Part shown: in pieces, positions 24,504-33,982 of the stretch
Position numbering within the stretch: the first letter of the stretch is position 1
Layout of the letters: the number at the start of each line of letters is the position of its first letter
Assembly: GCF_025567465.1 (NCBI RefSeq)
Contig: NZ_JAOQKI010000015.1
Coordinates: 1-58,704 of the forward strand
Direction: 5' to 3'
DNA length: 58,704 nucleotides
DNA from: Roseburia_C amylophila
GTDB taxonomy: Bacteria; Bacillota; Clostridia; Lachnospirales; Lachnospiraceae
Notes under the pieces: model-generated
Told to the model about the DNA's origin: nothing
Databases searched by the model: none
The model's input: only the letters and a program-made list of their open reading frames with translations
Made by a program: the position numbers and the translations under genes

Positions 24504-27275
24504 TTATTTCATGCGGCGTCCTGCATTTAATCTGCCATATGCTCCCGCAGCCACTCCTGCTGCCGCAATCAGTACAAGAAGATACAGGAATATCTGGTTG
24601 TCATCTCCGGTTTTAACCTGTGTGCTGCCGGATGCTGTTGCTGTCGGTGTCTGCACCGAAGATACGCCCGGCAATGTTGTACCAACATTACTTCCGGCGA
24701 TTAATGTAGTTCCATTATTATTTCCGTTTGGTGTGCTTCCATTCGGTGTATTTTCCGGATTATTTTCGCCGCCCGGGTTTGACGGGTTTAAGCTGCTGGA
24801 AGAAGGAAGTCCTTTTTCTACTACAACCTGTGTTGCAGGAGACACATAATAATTGCGTGTTTCCTGATAACGTACCAGATAAGTTCCATCGGCAAGTCCG
24901 GTCAATTCATTTTCTGTAATTGCAGTATAGGTAGTTCCATCAATACTGTATTCCATTTCCGCATTCACGCCACGAATCTTTCCATCATTTTTGCCATCAA
25001 TGGTTTCTGCCACTGCGGTAAGTCCTGTCGGTGCTCCACGATGTGCTTTGGTAATGCTGAAGTATTTTGTTACACTGTCTAAAAAGTGGGAACCTCTGAT
25101 AATTGCTGCAGCTGTATCACCCACTTCAATATTGTCCCCATAAGTAACCGTAAAATCCCTTCCTTCCGTTAACGTCATTCCATCATACGTTACGGTTACA
25201 GCCGGCTCTTTTCCTGTGCCATCATAGACAAAGGTAGCCGGGCTTAAAGTAATGTCCGCTTCTGCCAGCTTCTTATTACGAAGCACCAGATTTTTGGCAC
25301 GATTTCCGGATTCATCCAGTACTGTAATATCAGAATCAACAAAAACTGAATATCCGAAAGGAATTAATTTGTCCAATGCCTGTTCCATTGCTGGTACATT
25401 TTTATAGTTTGCCAGACCACTTATCATGTTTTCTACTGTAATTACAGAATCGTCATCCGGTGCTATTGTAATCATTTCTACAAAGAATGAGCAAGGGGAT
25501 GCCTGTGAACCTACATGAAGTCTACTGCTCTTTAATTCCAGACCACCATTTGCAGTCCAACTTATCTCATGGATATCCGCTTCCACATTTTCTAATGTAC
25601 ATTTATCAGAAAGATTAGTATTTGCATCATTGAGCATTCTCAGATTAATCTTTCCATTGGAAATGCTTAAGTGATTCATGATATTGAATGCATCTAATGT
25701 TAAACTCTTCCCATTTAAATCAAGATTTACAGCGTTATATACAGAGGATAAATCAATTGATTCACTGCTGTTCTTATAATCAACGAATAGTTTTACGGTA
25801 TTGTATTCATTGGCATTATGGAATGCATCGGACAGACTGTTATAATTTGTTACATTTCCGCTGGCATCTACAATAGCAGCCACCGGCTCCTGGTCATCAC
25901 AAACAACACATTTTCCATTGATACGCTTTGGATGCGTACATCCGCTGGCAGTATATACGGTTCCATCTACGATGGCTCCTTTCTTTGTGCCGTCTACAAG
26001 CTGGATTACACCTGTTGCAGGAATCCCGTTCACCATGGAAGTTAATGCTGTTCCTTCCGTATTTCTCTTTACCGTAACCGTTCCACCTGCATTCAGATCG
26101 ACTGCATTCAAAGTTGAAATCACATATGTGCTGCCTTCCTGTTCTATTGTAATATTCCCATCGGTACTCTCAATACTTCCACCGGCTCCGCCCCAGGTAA
26201 GTGATGAATCTGTTGTTCCATTCTGTTTCAGTGTCACATCATTCTTTGCCTTTATATCAAGTTCTGCCTGAAACATCGGTACAGTCGCATTGGTTGAAAT
26301 GCTTATTGCTCCTGCCAATGCCTGAATCGTCAGCTTACCATCTTGCATGACAGAGTTTGCAGTCTGTTCTATTGTAACATCCCCATTGGTTGAAGTTAAG
26401 CTCACCTGTGGATTACTCTTGCTTGTTATTCCCTTCGCTGATTTTAAAGAAATATCTCCTGCAGCTTCAATCGTAAGATTACTGTCAGTCAACACCCCTG
26501 TGCTGGTATTTTCCAGTTCCACCTTTCCACCGGTATTTTTCAGGGTAACATTTTCTGCATGGAAAATTGGATAATAATCAGATGCAGAACTTAATGCAAG
26601 GTCTCCTTCTGTCTGTGTCAGGTTCAGTGTGGATACTCCACTGTCAATCATACCACATGGTGCGGTTATCGTAACTTTCTTTCCACTTAAATCAACCACT
26701 CCACTGCTCAAAGCAATTGGCTCTGAAGACGTTGATGCAGTTTCCAGTGTAATATCACCGGTTGTATCTATCTCAAATCTGCTGCCACCGTTTATTACAT
26801 TACTATTACTTGTTACCTTGAAATTTCCGGTAAAATCCTTTGTGACAACGGCAGCACCGGTTCCGGCTAACAGAAATGCAGGAGAAGTTCCTTCTACAGT
26901 AAAATTTCCTGCTCCGGAAATTGTTAAGTTTCCGCCTGTTACTGTCACCGGATTCGGTCCGGAAGTAGCAATCTCCATATCATTATATACAGTCATGGTT
27001 GCCGTATCTTTATCAAAATAAATATAACCACCACTTTCCGGTTCTTCCCCTACTTTATCGACGCCACGAATCGTTGCAGATGGTCCCGGTGTAGAAGGAG
27101 GATCCACCGCCTTCACATACCAGCCCGTCTCTAATGTTGTAATTCCTATTTGAACGGATGCCGGCGTATCCTCTGCCTTTACCAGTAGTCCGGCAGCATC
27201 TCCCATAAATAAGCCTGTCATCATAGTCAATGCCATCAAAAATGCCAGACATCGTTTTTTTCGGTTTCTTCCCAT
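24504..27275 (-). CDS. Large secreted surface protein with beta-helix-like repeats and a VKTGD-type wall anchor
   Basis: A basic start and hydrophobic core (RKKRCLAFLMALTMMTGLFMG) form a signal peptide. Residues 60-430 consist of many short strands (LTIEAAGDISLKSAKGI, GGKVELENTSTG), as in a right-handed beta-helix or carbohydrate-binding domain. A CxxH/CxxC cluster (CTHPKRINGKCVVC) follows near 445. Another beta region runs to about 680, then Ig-like bacterial repeats (ITLSPATFVYDGTGKEPAVT), a Ser/Asn/Gly/Thr-rich stalk and QVKTGDDNQ, a hydrophobic helix and an Arg-rich tail. The end is a divergent sortase signal. It may bind host or plant glycans or other cells; the ligand is unknown. The LytTR regulator gene is divergent from it at a distance of 200 bp and may control it. 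Confidence 0.75.
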   Translation of the reverse strand: MGRNRKKRCLAFLMALTMMTGLFMGDAAGLLVKAEDTPASVQIGITTLETGWYVKAVDPPSTPGPSATIRGVDKVGEEPESGGYIYFDKDTATMTVYNDMEIATSGPNPVTVTGGNLTISGAGNFTVEGTSPAFLLAGTGAAVVTKDFTGNFKVTSNSNVINGGSRFEIDTTGDITLETASTSSEPIALSSGVVDLSGKKVTITAPCGMIDSGVSTLNLTQTEGDLALSSASDYYPIFHAENVTLKNTGGKVELENTSTGVLTDSNLTIEAAGDISLKSAKGITSKSNPQVSLTSTNGDVTIEQTANSVMQDGKLTIQALAGAISISTNATVPMFQAELDIKAKNDVTLKQNGTTDSSLTWGGAGGSIESTDGNITIEQEGSTYVISTLNAVDLNAGGTVTVKRNTEGTALTSMVNGIPATGVIQLVDGTKKGAIVDGTVYTASGCTHPKRINGKCVVCDDQEPVAAIVDASGNVTNYNSLSDAFHNANEYNTVKLFVDYKNSSESIDLSSVYNAVNLDLNGKSLTLDAFNIMNHLSISNGKINLRMLNDANTNLSDKCTLENVEADIHEISWTANGGLELKSSRLHVGSQASPCSFFVEMITIAPDDDSVITVENMISGLANYKNVPAMEQALDKLIPFGYSVFVDSDITVLDESGNRAKNLVLRNKKLAEADITLSPATFVYDGTGKEPAVTVTYDGMTLTEGRDFTVTYGDNIEVGDTAAAIIRGSHFLDSVTKYFSITKAHRGAPTGLTAVAETIDGKNDGKIRGVNAEMEYSIDGTTYTAITENELTGLADGTYLVRYQETRNYYVSPATQVVVEKGLPSSSSLNPSNPGGENNPENTPNGSTPNGNNNGTTLIAGSNVGTTLPGVSSVQTPTATASGSTQVKTGDDNQIFLYLLVLIAAAGVAAGAYGRLNAGRRMK

Positions 27276-27476
27276 ATTTCCTCTCCTTTTTTATTCTATT
27301 TCTTTTGTTCACACAGTTTCTATTTTAAGAAAACGCTTAAAATTTTGCAACCAATTCTTCCAAATTGTGATTTTATCTTCCTGATTGTCGATAAAAAATG
27401 ATTTTTATTTTCTTTCAATATGATATACTTGTTTCGTATCCGGTGTTTTTTACTTTTTATATACAGGAGAATAATT

Positions 27477-28220
27477 ATGCTGATTTACTTATGCGAAGAT
27501 TCTGAAAGCGATGCCTTACGGCTGAAACATCATCTGAATACATATGCCACGAAACATCATTGTAATATGGAGATTCTACTTTTTTCTTCGGGCGAAGAGA
27601 TGATTCAATATTATAAGGAAGAAAAGCGTTATCCGGCTCTGCTGTTTTTAGATATCTATATGAATAGCCAGGACGGTGTGGAAACAGCACGTATCCTTCG
27701 CTCACTGGGCTATGAGGGTGGCATTATTTTCACCACTTCTTCTACGGAACATGCCATGGCAAGCTATGAGGTAAATGCTCTTTACTATCTGCAAAAGCCT
27801 TACTCACACACAGATTTTCTCAATGCCATGAGCCGCTGCGATACTCTTTTAGAGGAATCCAATGAAGTATTTACCTTTTCTGTCCGTAGGAAGGAATATT
27901 CTCTTCCTTACTCAGATATTCTCTTTTTTGAAACCGGGCAGCACAATGTCCTGCTGCACGCTATATCAGAGACTTTTACGATTCCCGGAAACCTGACACA
28001 GCTTACCGAAGACTTTGCCTCTGTTGCCTGTTTTCTTCCGGTTGGCCGCAGCTATCTGGTAAACTTAAATCATGTCACCGGAATTCTACAGCACGACCTT
28101 ATTATGGAAGACCACTCCATTGTGCAGATTCCTTTCCGTAAACGTGACGAGGTAAGCAAGGCCGTTAATAGCTGGTTTGCAAAGCTTGAGAAAGAGCCAA
28201 CTCATCCCGGCTTATCCTAG
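27477..28220 (+). CDS. LytTR-family response regulator (AgrA/LytR type), no kinase nearby
   Basis: The ATG at 27477 is chosen because GGAG lies 8 bp upstream. The receiver domain (1-120) has the acidic pair E7/D8, the phosphoacceptor D59 in LLFLDIYMN, T-S at FTTSS and the Lys in LQKPYS. A LytTR DNA-binding domain fills residues 135-235 (RRKEYSLPYSDILFFE, then LPVGRSYLVNLNHVTGI). Such regulators usually pair with a membrane histidine kinase and control bacteriocin, quorum or surface genes. No kinase is adjacent, so it is an orphan in this window. Likely targets are the divergent surface protein gene and the small gene just downstream. Confidence 0.88.
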   Translation: MLIYLCEDSESDALRLKHHLNTYATKHHCNMEILLFSSGEEMIQYYKEEKRYPALLFLDIYMNSQDGVETARILRSLGYEGGIIFTTSSTEHAMASYEVNALYYLQKPYSHTDFLNAMSRCDTLLEESNEVFTFSVRRKEYSLPYSDILFFETGQHNVLLHAISETFTIPGNLTQLTEDFASVACFLPVGRSYLVNLNHVTGILQHDLIMEDHSIVQIPFRKRDEVSKAVNSWFAKLEKEPTHPGLS

Positions 28221-28255
28221 GGCCAGATATTTCCCATGTTTCCAATGTACTCCTA

Positions 28256-28284
28256 TTGTGAAAATGTTACAGACTTGTTACAAT
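28256..28284 (+). promoter_or_regulatory. Promoter of the small Cys-rich ORF with direct TGTTACA repeats
   Basis: TTGTGA (28256-28261) and TACAAT (28279-28284) are spaced by 17 bp. Two direct copies of TGTTACA begin at 28265 and 28276, 11 bp apart, in the spacer and over the -10 box. LytTR regulators bind direct repeats about one helical turn apart, so this may be an operator of the preceding gene's product. Confidence 0.5.
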
Positions 28285-28337
28285 TCATTTGTACTTAGCT
28301 AAGACATGATTTCAAAGAAAATAAGGAGGACGAAACT

Positions 28338-28409
28338 ATGTGTTTTAATTTCAATAGCTGTTCCGAGTTATTTAACACAATCTGCAAATTATTCAGACTC
28401 GGATGTTAA
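28338..28409 (+). CDS. Possible 23-residue Cys-rich peptide
   Basis: AAGGAGG lies 8 bp before the ATG. The peptide starts MCFNFNSC, has cysteines at 2, 8, 16 and 23 and ends in FRLGC. It is hydrophobic with two basic residues. The small unit is complete: promoter at 28256, strong ribosome binding site, and a perfect 21-bp terminator stem starting 29 bp after the stop. It could be a signal or bacteriocin-like peptide, a type I toxin, or a leader peptide. I know of no match. Confidence 0.5.
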   Translation: MCFNFNSCSELFNTICKLFRLGC

Positions 28410-28437
28410 TATGTTTTATGCGATTTGCATAATCACC

Positions 28438-28481
28438 AAAAAGGCTGTAACCCTTGAAAATTCAAGGGTTACAGCCTTTTT
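28438..28481. terminator. Strong bidirectional terminator, perfect 21-bp stem
   Basis: AAAAAGGCTGTAACCCTTGAA pairs completely with the sequence at 28461-28481 across a two-base loop. It closes the small-peptide transcript on the plus strand and the tRNA-Thr transcript on the minus strand. Confidence 0.9.
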
Positions 28482-28489
28482 CCCAGTTA

Positions 28490-28562
28490 AGCTGGCAACG
28501 GGAATCGGACCCGTGACCTCCGCACTACCAATGCGACGCTCTACCGACTGAGCCATGCCAGC
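28490..28562 (-). tRNA. tRNA-Thr (anticodon GGT)
   Basis: The minus strand folds into a cloverleaf with acceptor GCTGGCA / TGCCAGC, D-arm with TCAGTCGGTAGAG, anticodon loop TTGGTAG and T-arm GGTCCGATTCC. The 3' CCA is not encoded. It is the last gene of the strand before the terminator and follows the Pip gene at 28630 by about 70 bp. Confidence 0.95.
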
Positions 28563-28629
28563 AATTCTGTCGGAACTAATCCCGACTTGTAATACTATAC
28601 TATAGAGAGCTATGATTGTCAATACTTTT

Positions 28630-30771
28630 CTACAGCATAATGTCAGATTTTTCTTTGCTATGCTCAATCTTCATATTTAACTTCCGGAACGGAATTGCAA
28701 TTACAAGTCCAATCAGAAGTGAGATTATAATATAGATGCCCAAGATGCCGAGGCATTTCCAATAAGTCATTCCATACATACCACCGATGGTCTCCCGGAG
28801 TGCATCCATTCCATAAGGGAATGGGAAGAAACGGTAAATCCGCTGATAGATTGCCGGCAGTACTTCAATTGGGAAGGAACCGCCTGCTCCTGCTACCTGG
28901 ATAACCATAATGACTACCGCCAAAGCCTCTCCGACATTTTCAAAGGCTACCGTTAATGCGTACATAAATAAGGTAAATACAAAGCTGCAGCATGCGCAGG
29001 CAAGCCAGAATAAGAATGGGTTATGGCATTGTATCTTAATATAAAACAAATCTCCCAGTGCAGTAATCAATGCCTGCACCTGTCCAATCAGGAAGAATGT
29101 AATATATCTTCCAAAGAATTTCTGGTAAGGTTTTGCATCCGGTATTTTCTCATCCGGAAGTACCTTTACATGAATGATTGCCACCAGAATCAACGCGCCT
29201 ACCCACAATGCCAGTACCGTATAGAACGGTGACATTGCCGAACCATAATTGGAAATCGGATAAATCTCTTTCGTCTCCATATTGACCGGAGAAGATAAGA
29301 AATCTCCTAACAAAGTCGGGTCGGTCTCTAAGATTTTCATCAAAGCCTGATACTGGTCACTGATTTCCAGAGCACTGAGACTTGTAATCACACTGTCAAG
29401 TCCGGTCTTCATTTCCTGTGCTGCTGCCAATGAATCACTTAAGCTTTCATTTCCCTTATCGAGGGTTTCACTATAAGCATCCAATACTTCCGATACTTCA
29501 TCAAAATCTCCATCGACACCATTTAAAATTGCCTGTGTCTGATTCAGTGACCCCTGCATGGACTGAATGGTTGTCTCCAGCTGACCTTTTACCGAATAGT
29601 CAAACGTATCTTTTAAAGCTTTTATTTTGGTCTTACAGGAAGTTATTTCGGTAGATATTTCAGTGTTTAAAGTATCCTTTGCAGTATTTAAATCTGTGAC
29701 ATTATTCTGGACACTGTTTAAATCTGCTTCAATTTTATCTAACTGTGCCTCGATTTCTGCAATCTGACCGGAAACACTTTCATCATCCTTCCAGTCTGCC
29801 ACACTATTTTCAAATAACTGACGGATCAGCGGCATCATATTAATTGCGCTCTGTAGTCCGCCGGAAGATAAATCACCATAGTTATCCAACTGATCTAAGG
29901 CATTCTGTATCAGCGTATTGATGTTGTCAAGGCTGTCGGCTGCTGTATTAAGATTTGCTGAAATAACCTCAGCCAAAGCACTGGCATTAAGGCTGCCGGA
30001 ATTCAAAGCTCCCTGCATGGTATTTACCGTATTTGAACCATCATCTACCATCGTATTCAGATTCGGCAGCATAACCTGTGTCGTATCAATCAGGCTGGAT
30101 GCCGAATTGGTAATGCTGACAAAAGAATTCAGCAATGCAATATAGCCGTCCAAATCTCCGCTTAAATCATTAAGCTGTGTCAGAAAAAGATTTATCATAG
30201 AGCCGGAATCCATTCCATTTTCTACCATGACATCATTTACCTTTAACATGACTTCTGCCAGAGTGCTGACAAAGGTTGCATTTACCTGTTCCTGCACTGC
30301 CGTTTTTGCCTTGGATGTAATCTTTGGTGCAATGGCATTTTTCTTCTCATTTTCATAATAAATAATCTGCGGATTCTGTACTTCTCCGTTAAGGAAGCTT
30401 ATCATTTTCTCGGAGAAATCCTCCGGAATAATCAGTGCCGCATAATATTCACTGCTGTATACACCGTCGGTTGCTTCATCCATGGTATCAGTAAACTGCC
30501 AGCCCATAGTCTGATTGGCTTTCAGGGCATCAATGACGCTGTCTCCGATATTTAAAGACAGACCTCCCATGTCAATTTCCTCATCTGCGGAATATACTGC
30601 TATCTTAAGATTTGATGTAGATTCCGGTCCATACGGGTCCCAGTTGGACAATATATTAAACCATGCGTACAGTGACGGAATAATAGAAAGACCTATTACA
30701 ATAACCACTGCTACCACATTGGTGCTGACTCTCTTAAAATCCCGGTAAAAGATTCTAAAAATATTTTTCAT
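28630..30771 (-). CDS. YhgE/Pip-family membrane protein (second of a pair)
   Basis: The 713-residue protein has the family's layout. One N-terminal helix (VVAVVIVIGLSIIPSLYAWF) is followed by a large extracellular region of about 480 residues rich in Asn, Asp, Ser and Leu heptads, likely a coiled coil, and then by about five C-terminal helices with the ABC-2 permease-like GNPxxP-type end (GAGGSFPIEVLPAIYQRIYRFFPF). Relatives include the phage-infection protein Pip and ESX/type VII-like accessory proteins. Their exact job is not settled. It is the third gene after sigH and similar to the one at 31198, from which it probably arose by duplication. Confidence 0.8.
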   Translation of the reverse strand: MKNIFRIFYRDFKRVSTNVVAVVIVIGLSIIPSLYAWFNILSNWDPYGPESTSNLKIAVYSADEEIDMGGLSLNIGDSVIDALKANQTMGWQFTDTMDEATDGVYSSEYYAALIIPEDFSEKMISFLNGEVQNPQIIYYENEKKNAIAPKITSKAKTAVQEQVNATFVSTLAEVMLKVNDVMVENGMDSGSMINLFLTQLNDLSGDLDGYIALLNSFVSITNSASSLIDTTQVMLPNLNTMVDDGSNTVNTMQGALNSGSLNASALAEVISANLNTAADSLDNINTLIQNALDQLDNYGDLSSGGLQSAINMMPLIRQLFENSVADWKDDESVSGQIAEIEAQLDKIEADLNSVQNNVTDLNTAKDTLNTEISTEITSCKTKIKALKDTFDYSVKGQLETTIQSMQGSLNQTQAILNGVDGDFDEVSEVLDAYSETLDKGNESLSDSLAAAQEMKTGLDSVITSLSALEISDQYQALMKILETDPTLLGDFLSSPVNMETKEIYPISNYGSAMSPFYTVLALWVGALILVAIIHVKVLPDEKIPDAKPYQKFFGRYITFFLIGQVQALITALGDLFYIKIQCHNPFLFWLACACCSFVFTLFMYALTVAFENVGEALAVVIMVIQVAGAGGSFPIEVLPAIYQRIYRFFPFPYGMDALRETIGGMYGMTYWKCLGILGIYIIISLLIGLVIAIPFRKLNMKIEHSKEKSDIML

Positions 30772-30785
30772 GTGTTATCCCTCTG

Positions 30786-31178
30786 CTACTCCTTTGTGCT
30801 ATCCGTTAAAAGTTCCTGCTCTGCCGTCTGAAGTACGGTACGAATCCGTTCTTCTACCTGGGCAATTCCATCGCCAATCAGTGCATCTCTCTCCTGTTGC
30901 TCCCGGTTAGAAATCTCATTTAATTTTTCCTGTAATTTATAGTCCGAATATTCTACGAAAATTAAATATCCTGCCAGAATAAACAGCGATACAATCCACA
31001 GAATCAAAAATACAATTTTTGAGCTTTCTGTCCAGAATAACAATGCCAGGAAAATCAGTGGAATAATGATAAGGCACCGCAATCCGATGCGGATACGTTT
31101 CTGGTTCTTCTTATGAATCTCCTGCTCATAGCCTAAAAGCATGTCATAAAGCTTTTCATAATCTTCTTTCTTTTCCAT
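30786..31178 (-). CDS. Small two-helix membrane protein between the Pip genes
   Basis: The 130-residue product begins with a charged helix (MEKKEDYEKLYDMLLGYEQE), then has two hydrophobic helices at about 32-47 and 51-70 and a charged C-terminal coiled coil of about 55 residues. No family is recognised. GAAGAGCAG precedes its ATG. Spacing of 14-19 bp on both sides shows that it is co-transcribed with the two Pip genes, so it probably forms part of the same complex. Confidence 0.65.
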   Translation of the reverse strand: MEKKEDYEKLYDMLLGYEQEIHKKNQKRIRIGLRCLIIIPLIFLALLFWTESSKIVFLILWIVSLFILAGYLIFVEYSDYKLQEKLNEISNREQQERDALIGDGIAQVEERIRTVLQTAEQELLTDSTKE

Positions 31179-31197
31179 CTGCTCTTCACCTGCTCTC

Positions 31198-33369
31198 TTA
31201 CATCATCTTCGTATCTTTCATTCGCTTTTCTACGAAATGATTGATACCCATAAATGGTACGCGAATCAGCAGTCCGATTAACAATGCCGCTGCTGCGAAA
31301 ATCAGAAGCTCTGCCAGATTCTTCTCATAGGCTCCGCCATACATGCCGCCAATGGTTTCACGCATGGCATTAATAGCATATGGAAATGGGAAGAAAATAT
31401 ATACCCGCCGGTAAAATTCCGGCAATATCTCAATCGGATATGTTCCACCGGAACCTGCAATCTGGATAACAACCATTACAACCACCAGTGCTTTTCCGAT
31501 ATCTCCAAAGGAGAGTGTCAGCGCATAGATTAAAAGGATAAAGGTAAAGCTCGTCAGCGACGCCGCAAACCAGAACAATACCGGATTCTTCACCTGGCAA
31601 TGCAACAGATAAATATTGCCCAGTACAATAATCAATGCCTGTATCTGTCCCATCACAAAGAAAATGAGATATCTTCCAAGGAAAAGCTGATAACGCTTCG
31701 GATTGGTCAAATCCTTTTCGGATGCCTTTACTTTAATCAGGGAAACCAGTACAATACCGCCTACCCAGAGTGCCAGTGTCGTATAAAATGGTGCTACCGC
31801 AGAACCATAGTTTTTAATCTCATAAACCTGCTTTGTCTCCACTTTTACCGGCTGTGCAAAGAATCTACCATAGGATTCCGGATCGCCGCCCAAAAGTTCC
31901 ATGATAATCTGCATCTGTTCATCTTCCGATGCTTCATCCAGCTTGCTGATTGCCTCTTCTATCTTTGTATCACAGGTCTGCAGCAATGTCTGAATCTGTG
32001 TAAAGCTTTCATCTGTAGCATCTACCATATCTAAGGTTCCATCGAAAATGGTTTCCATGTCACCTAATGTATTATTCAGATTATTCAAAAGATTGGTTAC
32101 ATTGACCAGTATCTGGGATGCCGTATCCAATATTCCGGATACTCCAGGCACCAGATTATTGGTGTATACATTCTTCATATTTTCAATGGTCTTGCTGCAG
32201 GTAGACAATGCTGTATTCATTCCGCCTGTCACAGTATCTACCGCATCTTTTACTGCATCTGATGCATTGTCCGGCATCAGTGTCTCTAAAAGCTTCTGCA
32301 TTTCTTCTGCATCCTGCTTCAACGCATCAATCTGTGACATCACATCATCCATATCCGTTTTCTGCTCGTCCGTAAAGCTCTCATCTGTCTTGAGTCCACT
32401 GATTGCTCCATAAAGCAACTGCAACTGGTCATTTAAAGTCTTGATATCATTCGTTGTTGTCTCAATACTTTCAGTTGTCTTCTTGGCAGAATCTCCCAGT
32501 CCGGCATTGGTAATATCCGTTGAAATCTTATTCAAAGAATTCTCAATATCCGTTAAGGTTGTCTCCACATTCTTGGAAAAATCTGAAAGTGTAGTATCCG
32601 TACTGTCTAATTGTGTCTTTGTTCCATTCAGGGAATTTACAGCTGAATCAATTTTATCTTCCACCTTTGACACACTGGAATTGGCTTCATCAATCCCTGC
32701 GCTCAGTTCTTCATTTCCGGACAGGAAGCTGTCTATCATGGCATCATAGTCCTTTAAATTCTGGCTGAGCTGCTCTAATTTCTGGCGGAATCCATCCACA
32801 CCGCCATCTTCACTTATTTTCTCAGAAAGATTATCCATCTGGGCAAACATGGCACTTGCCGCTGTCTCAAGAAATGTCTCATTGATACTGGACTTTAATG
32901 TGCTCACTGCAGTATCGGTAATTTTCGTTGCAATGGCATTTTTCTTCTCATTCTCATAATATGTAATGGTCGGATTCTCCAGTCCTTTAGAAAAGATGCT
33001 GAACATGCTCTCGGAAAAGCGGTCACCAATAACTACTGCCGCATAATATTTTCCACTTTCTACTCCGTTGATTGCTTCATCAGAGCTGTCTACAAACTGC
33101 CAGCCTATGGACTTATTCTCCTTCAACTGGTCAATCACCTGAGCACCCATGTTGACGGTTGTGCCATCCTCTAATTTCATTCCTTCATCTTCAGATGCCA
33201 CTGCAATATAGATATTTCCGGTGTTGGCATAAGGATCCTCGTTGGAATAAATATTAAACCATGCATACAAAGATGGAATAAAACACAATCCGATTGCAAT
33301 GACCAGTGCGAAAAAATTCCTGCAAAGTCCTCTTACGTCCCTACGAAAAATGTGAATGATATTTTTCAT
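31198..33369 (-). CDS. YhgE/Pip-family membrane protein (first of a pair)
   Basis: It has 723 residues. The N-terminus MKNIIHIFRRDVRGLCRNFF leads into a membrane helix ending in FIPSLYAWFNIYSNEDPYA, the family signature. The extracellular part (about 40-510) is mostly predicted helix with many Asp, Ser and Thr, and the C-terminus holds about five helices and GSGGTYPIEILPEFYRRVY. The start is only 4 bp after the sigH stop, so the two genes are coupled. Two Pip proteins with a small membrane protein suggest a hetero-oligomeric complex. Confidence 0.8.
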   Translation of the reverse strand: MKNIIHIFRRDVRGLCRNFFALVIAIGLCFIPSLYAWFNIYSNEDPYANTGNIYIAVASEDEGMKLEDGTTVNMGAQVIDQLKENKSIGWQFVDSSDEAINGVESGKYYAAVVIGDRFSESMFSIFSKGLENPTITYYENEKKNAIATKITDTAVSTLKSSINETFLETAASAMFAQMDNLSEKISEDGGVDGFRQKLEQLSQNLKDYDAMIDSFLSGNEELSAGIDEANSSVSKVEDKIDSAVNSLNGTKTQLDSTDTTLSDFSKNVETTLTDIENSLNKISTDITNAGLGDSAKKTTESIETTTNDIKTLNDQLQLLYGAISGLKTDESFTDEQKTDMDDVMSQIDALKQDAEEMQKLLETLMPDNASDAVKDAVDTVTGGMNTALSTCSKTIENMKNVYTNNLVPGVSGILDTASQILVNVTNLLNNLNNTLGDMETIFDGTLDMVDATDESFTQIQTLLQTCDTKIEEAISKLDEASEDEQMQIIMELLGGDPESYGRFFAQPVKVETKQVYEIKNYGSAVAPFYTTLALWVGGIVLVSLIKVKASEKDLTNPKRYQLFLGRYLIFFVMGQIQALIIVLGNIYLLHCQVKNPVLFWFAASLTSFTFILLIYALTLSFGDIGKALVVVMVVIQIAGSGGTYPIEILPEFYRRVYIFFPFPYAINAMRETIGGMYGGAYEKNLAELLIFAAAALLIGLLIRVPFMGINHFVEKRMKDTKMM

Positions 33370-33373
33370 GCTG

Positions 33374-33970
33374 TTACTTCCCTTTCAACTTCTTCTTTAA
33401 ACGCTGCAACGCATTATCCACAGCCTTCGGCTCTTTTCCCATAGCTTCTGCAATCTGCTCATAGCGAAAGCCCTGCAGATAATACGACAACACTTCCTGT
33501 TCCATTTTGCTTAAAGTTTCATTTACTTTCCGCTTGAAATCTTCCCGGTCTTCCTGACTGATAAATAAATTCTCCGGATTCGCCTCATCTATAGTCTCTA
33601 ACACATCCGCCAGATTCCTGCCTTCCGAATCCTCACTATCTGCATAAAGTGGTACATACGAATTGAGCGGTGCATGCTTTTTCCGATTGGAAGCCTCCAC
33701 CGCTGTATACATCTGCCTTGCAATACAAAGGTCTGCGAAATGAAAAAAGCTGCTGTCTTTATCCGGCTGATAATCCCGGACAGCTTTAAACAGACCAATC
33801 ATTCCCTCCTGAATCAAATCGTCCGTCTCACCACCAATGAGATAAAGTGCTTTTGCTTTTTTCTTAACCAGACTCTTGTATTTGTCCATCAGATAATCTG
33901 TAATTTCTTTTTCACCACTACGAAGTGCTGCAATTAATTCCTCATCACTCATATTCTGATAAGATTGCAT
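33374..33970 (-). CDS. sigH: RNA polymerase sigma factor, SigH-like (sigma-30 type)
   Basis: Region 2 is seen in DLIQEGMIGLFKAVRDY followed by FFHFADLCIARQMYTAVE (about residues 48-90). Region 4 is in LSKMEQEVLSYYLQGFRYEQIAEAM with the C-terminal recognition helix KAVDNALQRLKKKL. In Bacillus and relatives SigH controls the entry into sporulation and stationary-phase genes, and its gene follows rlmB in the same order as here. It has 198 residues, slightly shorter than the usual about 215. AGGAG precedes the ATG and the gene begins 12 bp after rlmB. Confidence 0.85.
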   Translation of the reverse strand: MQSYQNMSDEELIAALRSGEKEITDYLMDKYKSLVKKKAKALYLIGGETDDLIQEGMIGLFKAVRDYQPDKDSSFFHFADLCIARQMYTAVEASNRKKHAPLNSYVPLYADSEDSEGRNLADVLETIDEANPENLFISQEDREDFKRKVNETLSKMEQEVLSYYLQGFRYEQIAEAMGKEPKAVDNALQRLKKKLKGK

Positions 33971-33982
33971 CTCTCTCTCCTG

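Noticed and set aside
24469..27021. Several plus-strand ORFs of 60-130 codons
   Set aside because: They are antisense to the Thr/Ser-rich surface protein and have no SD or family resemblance.
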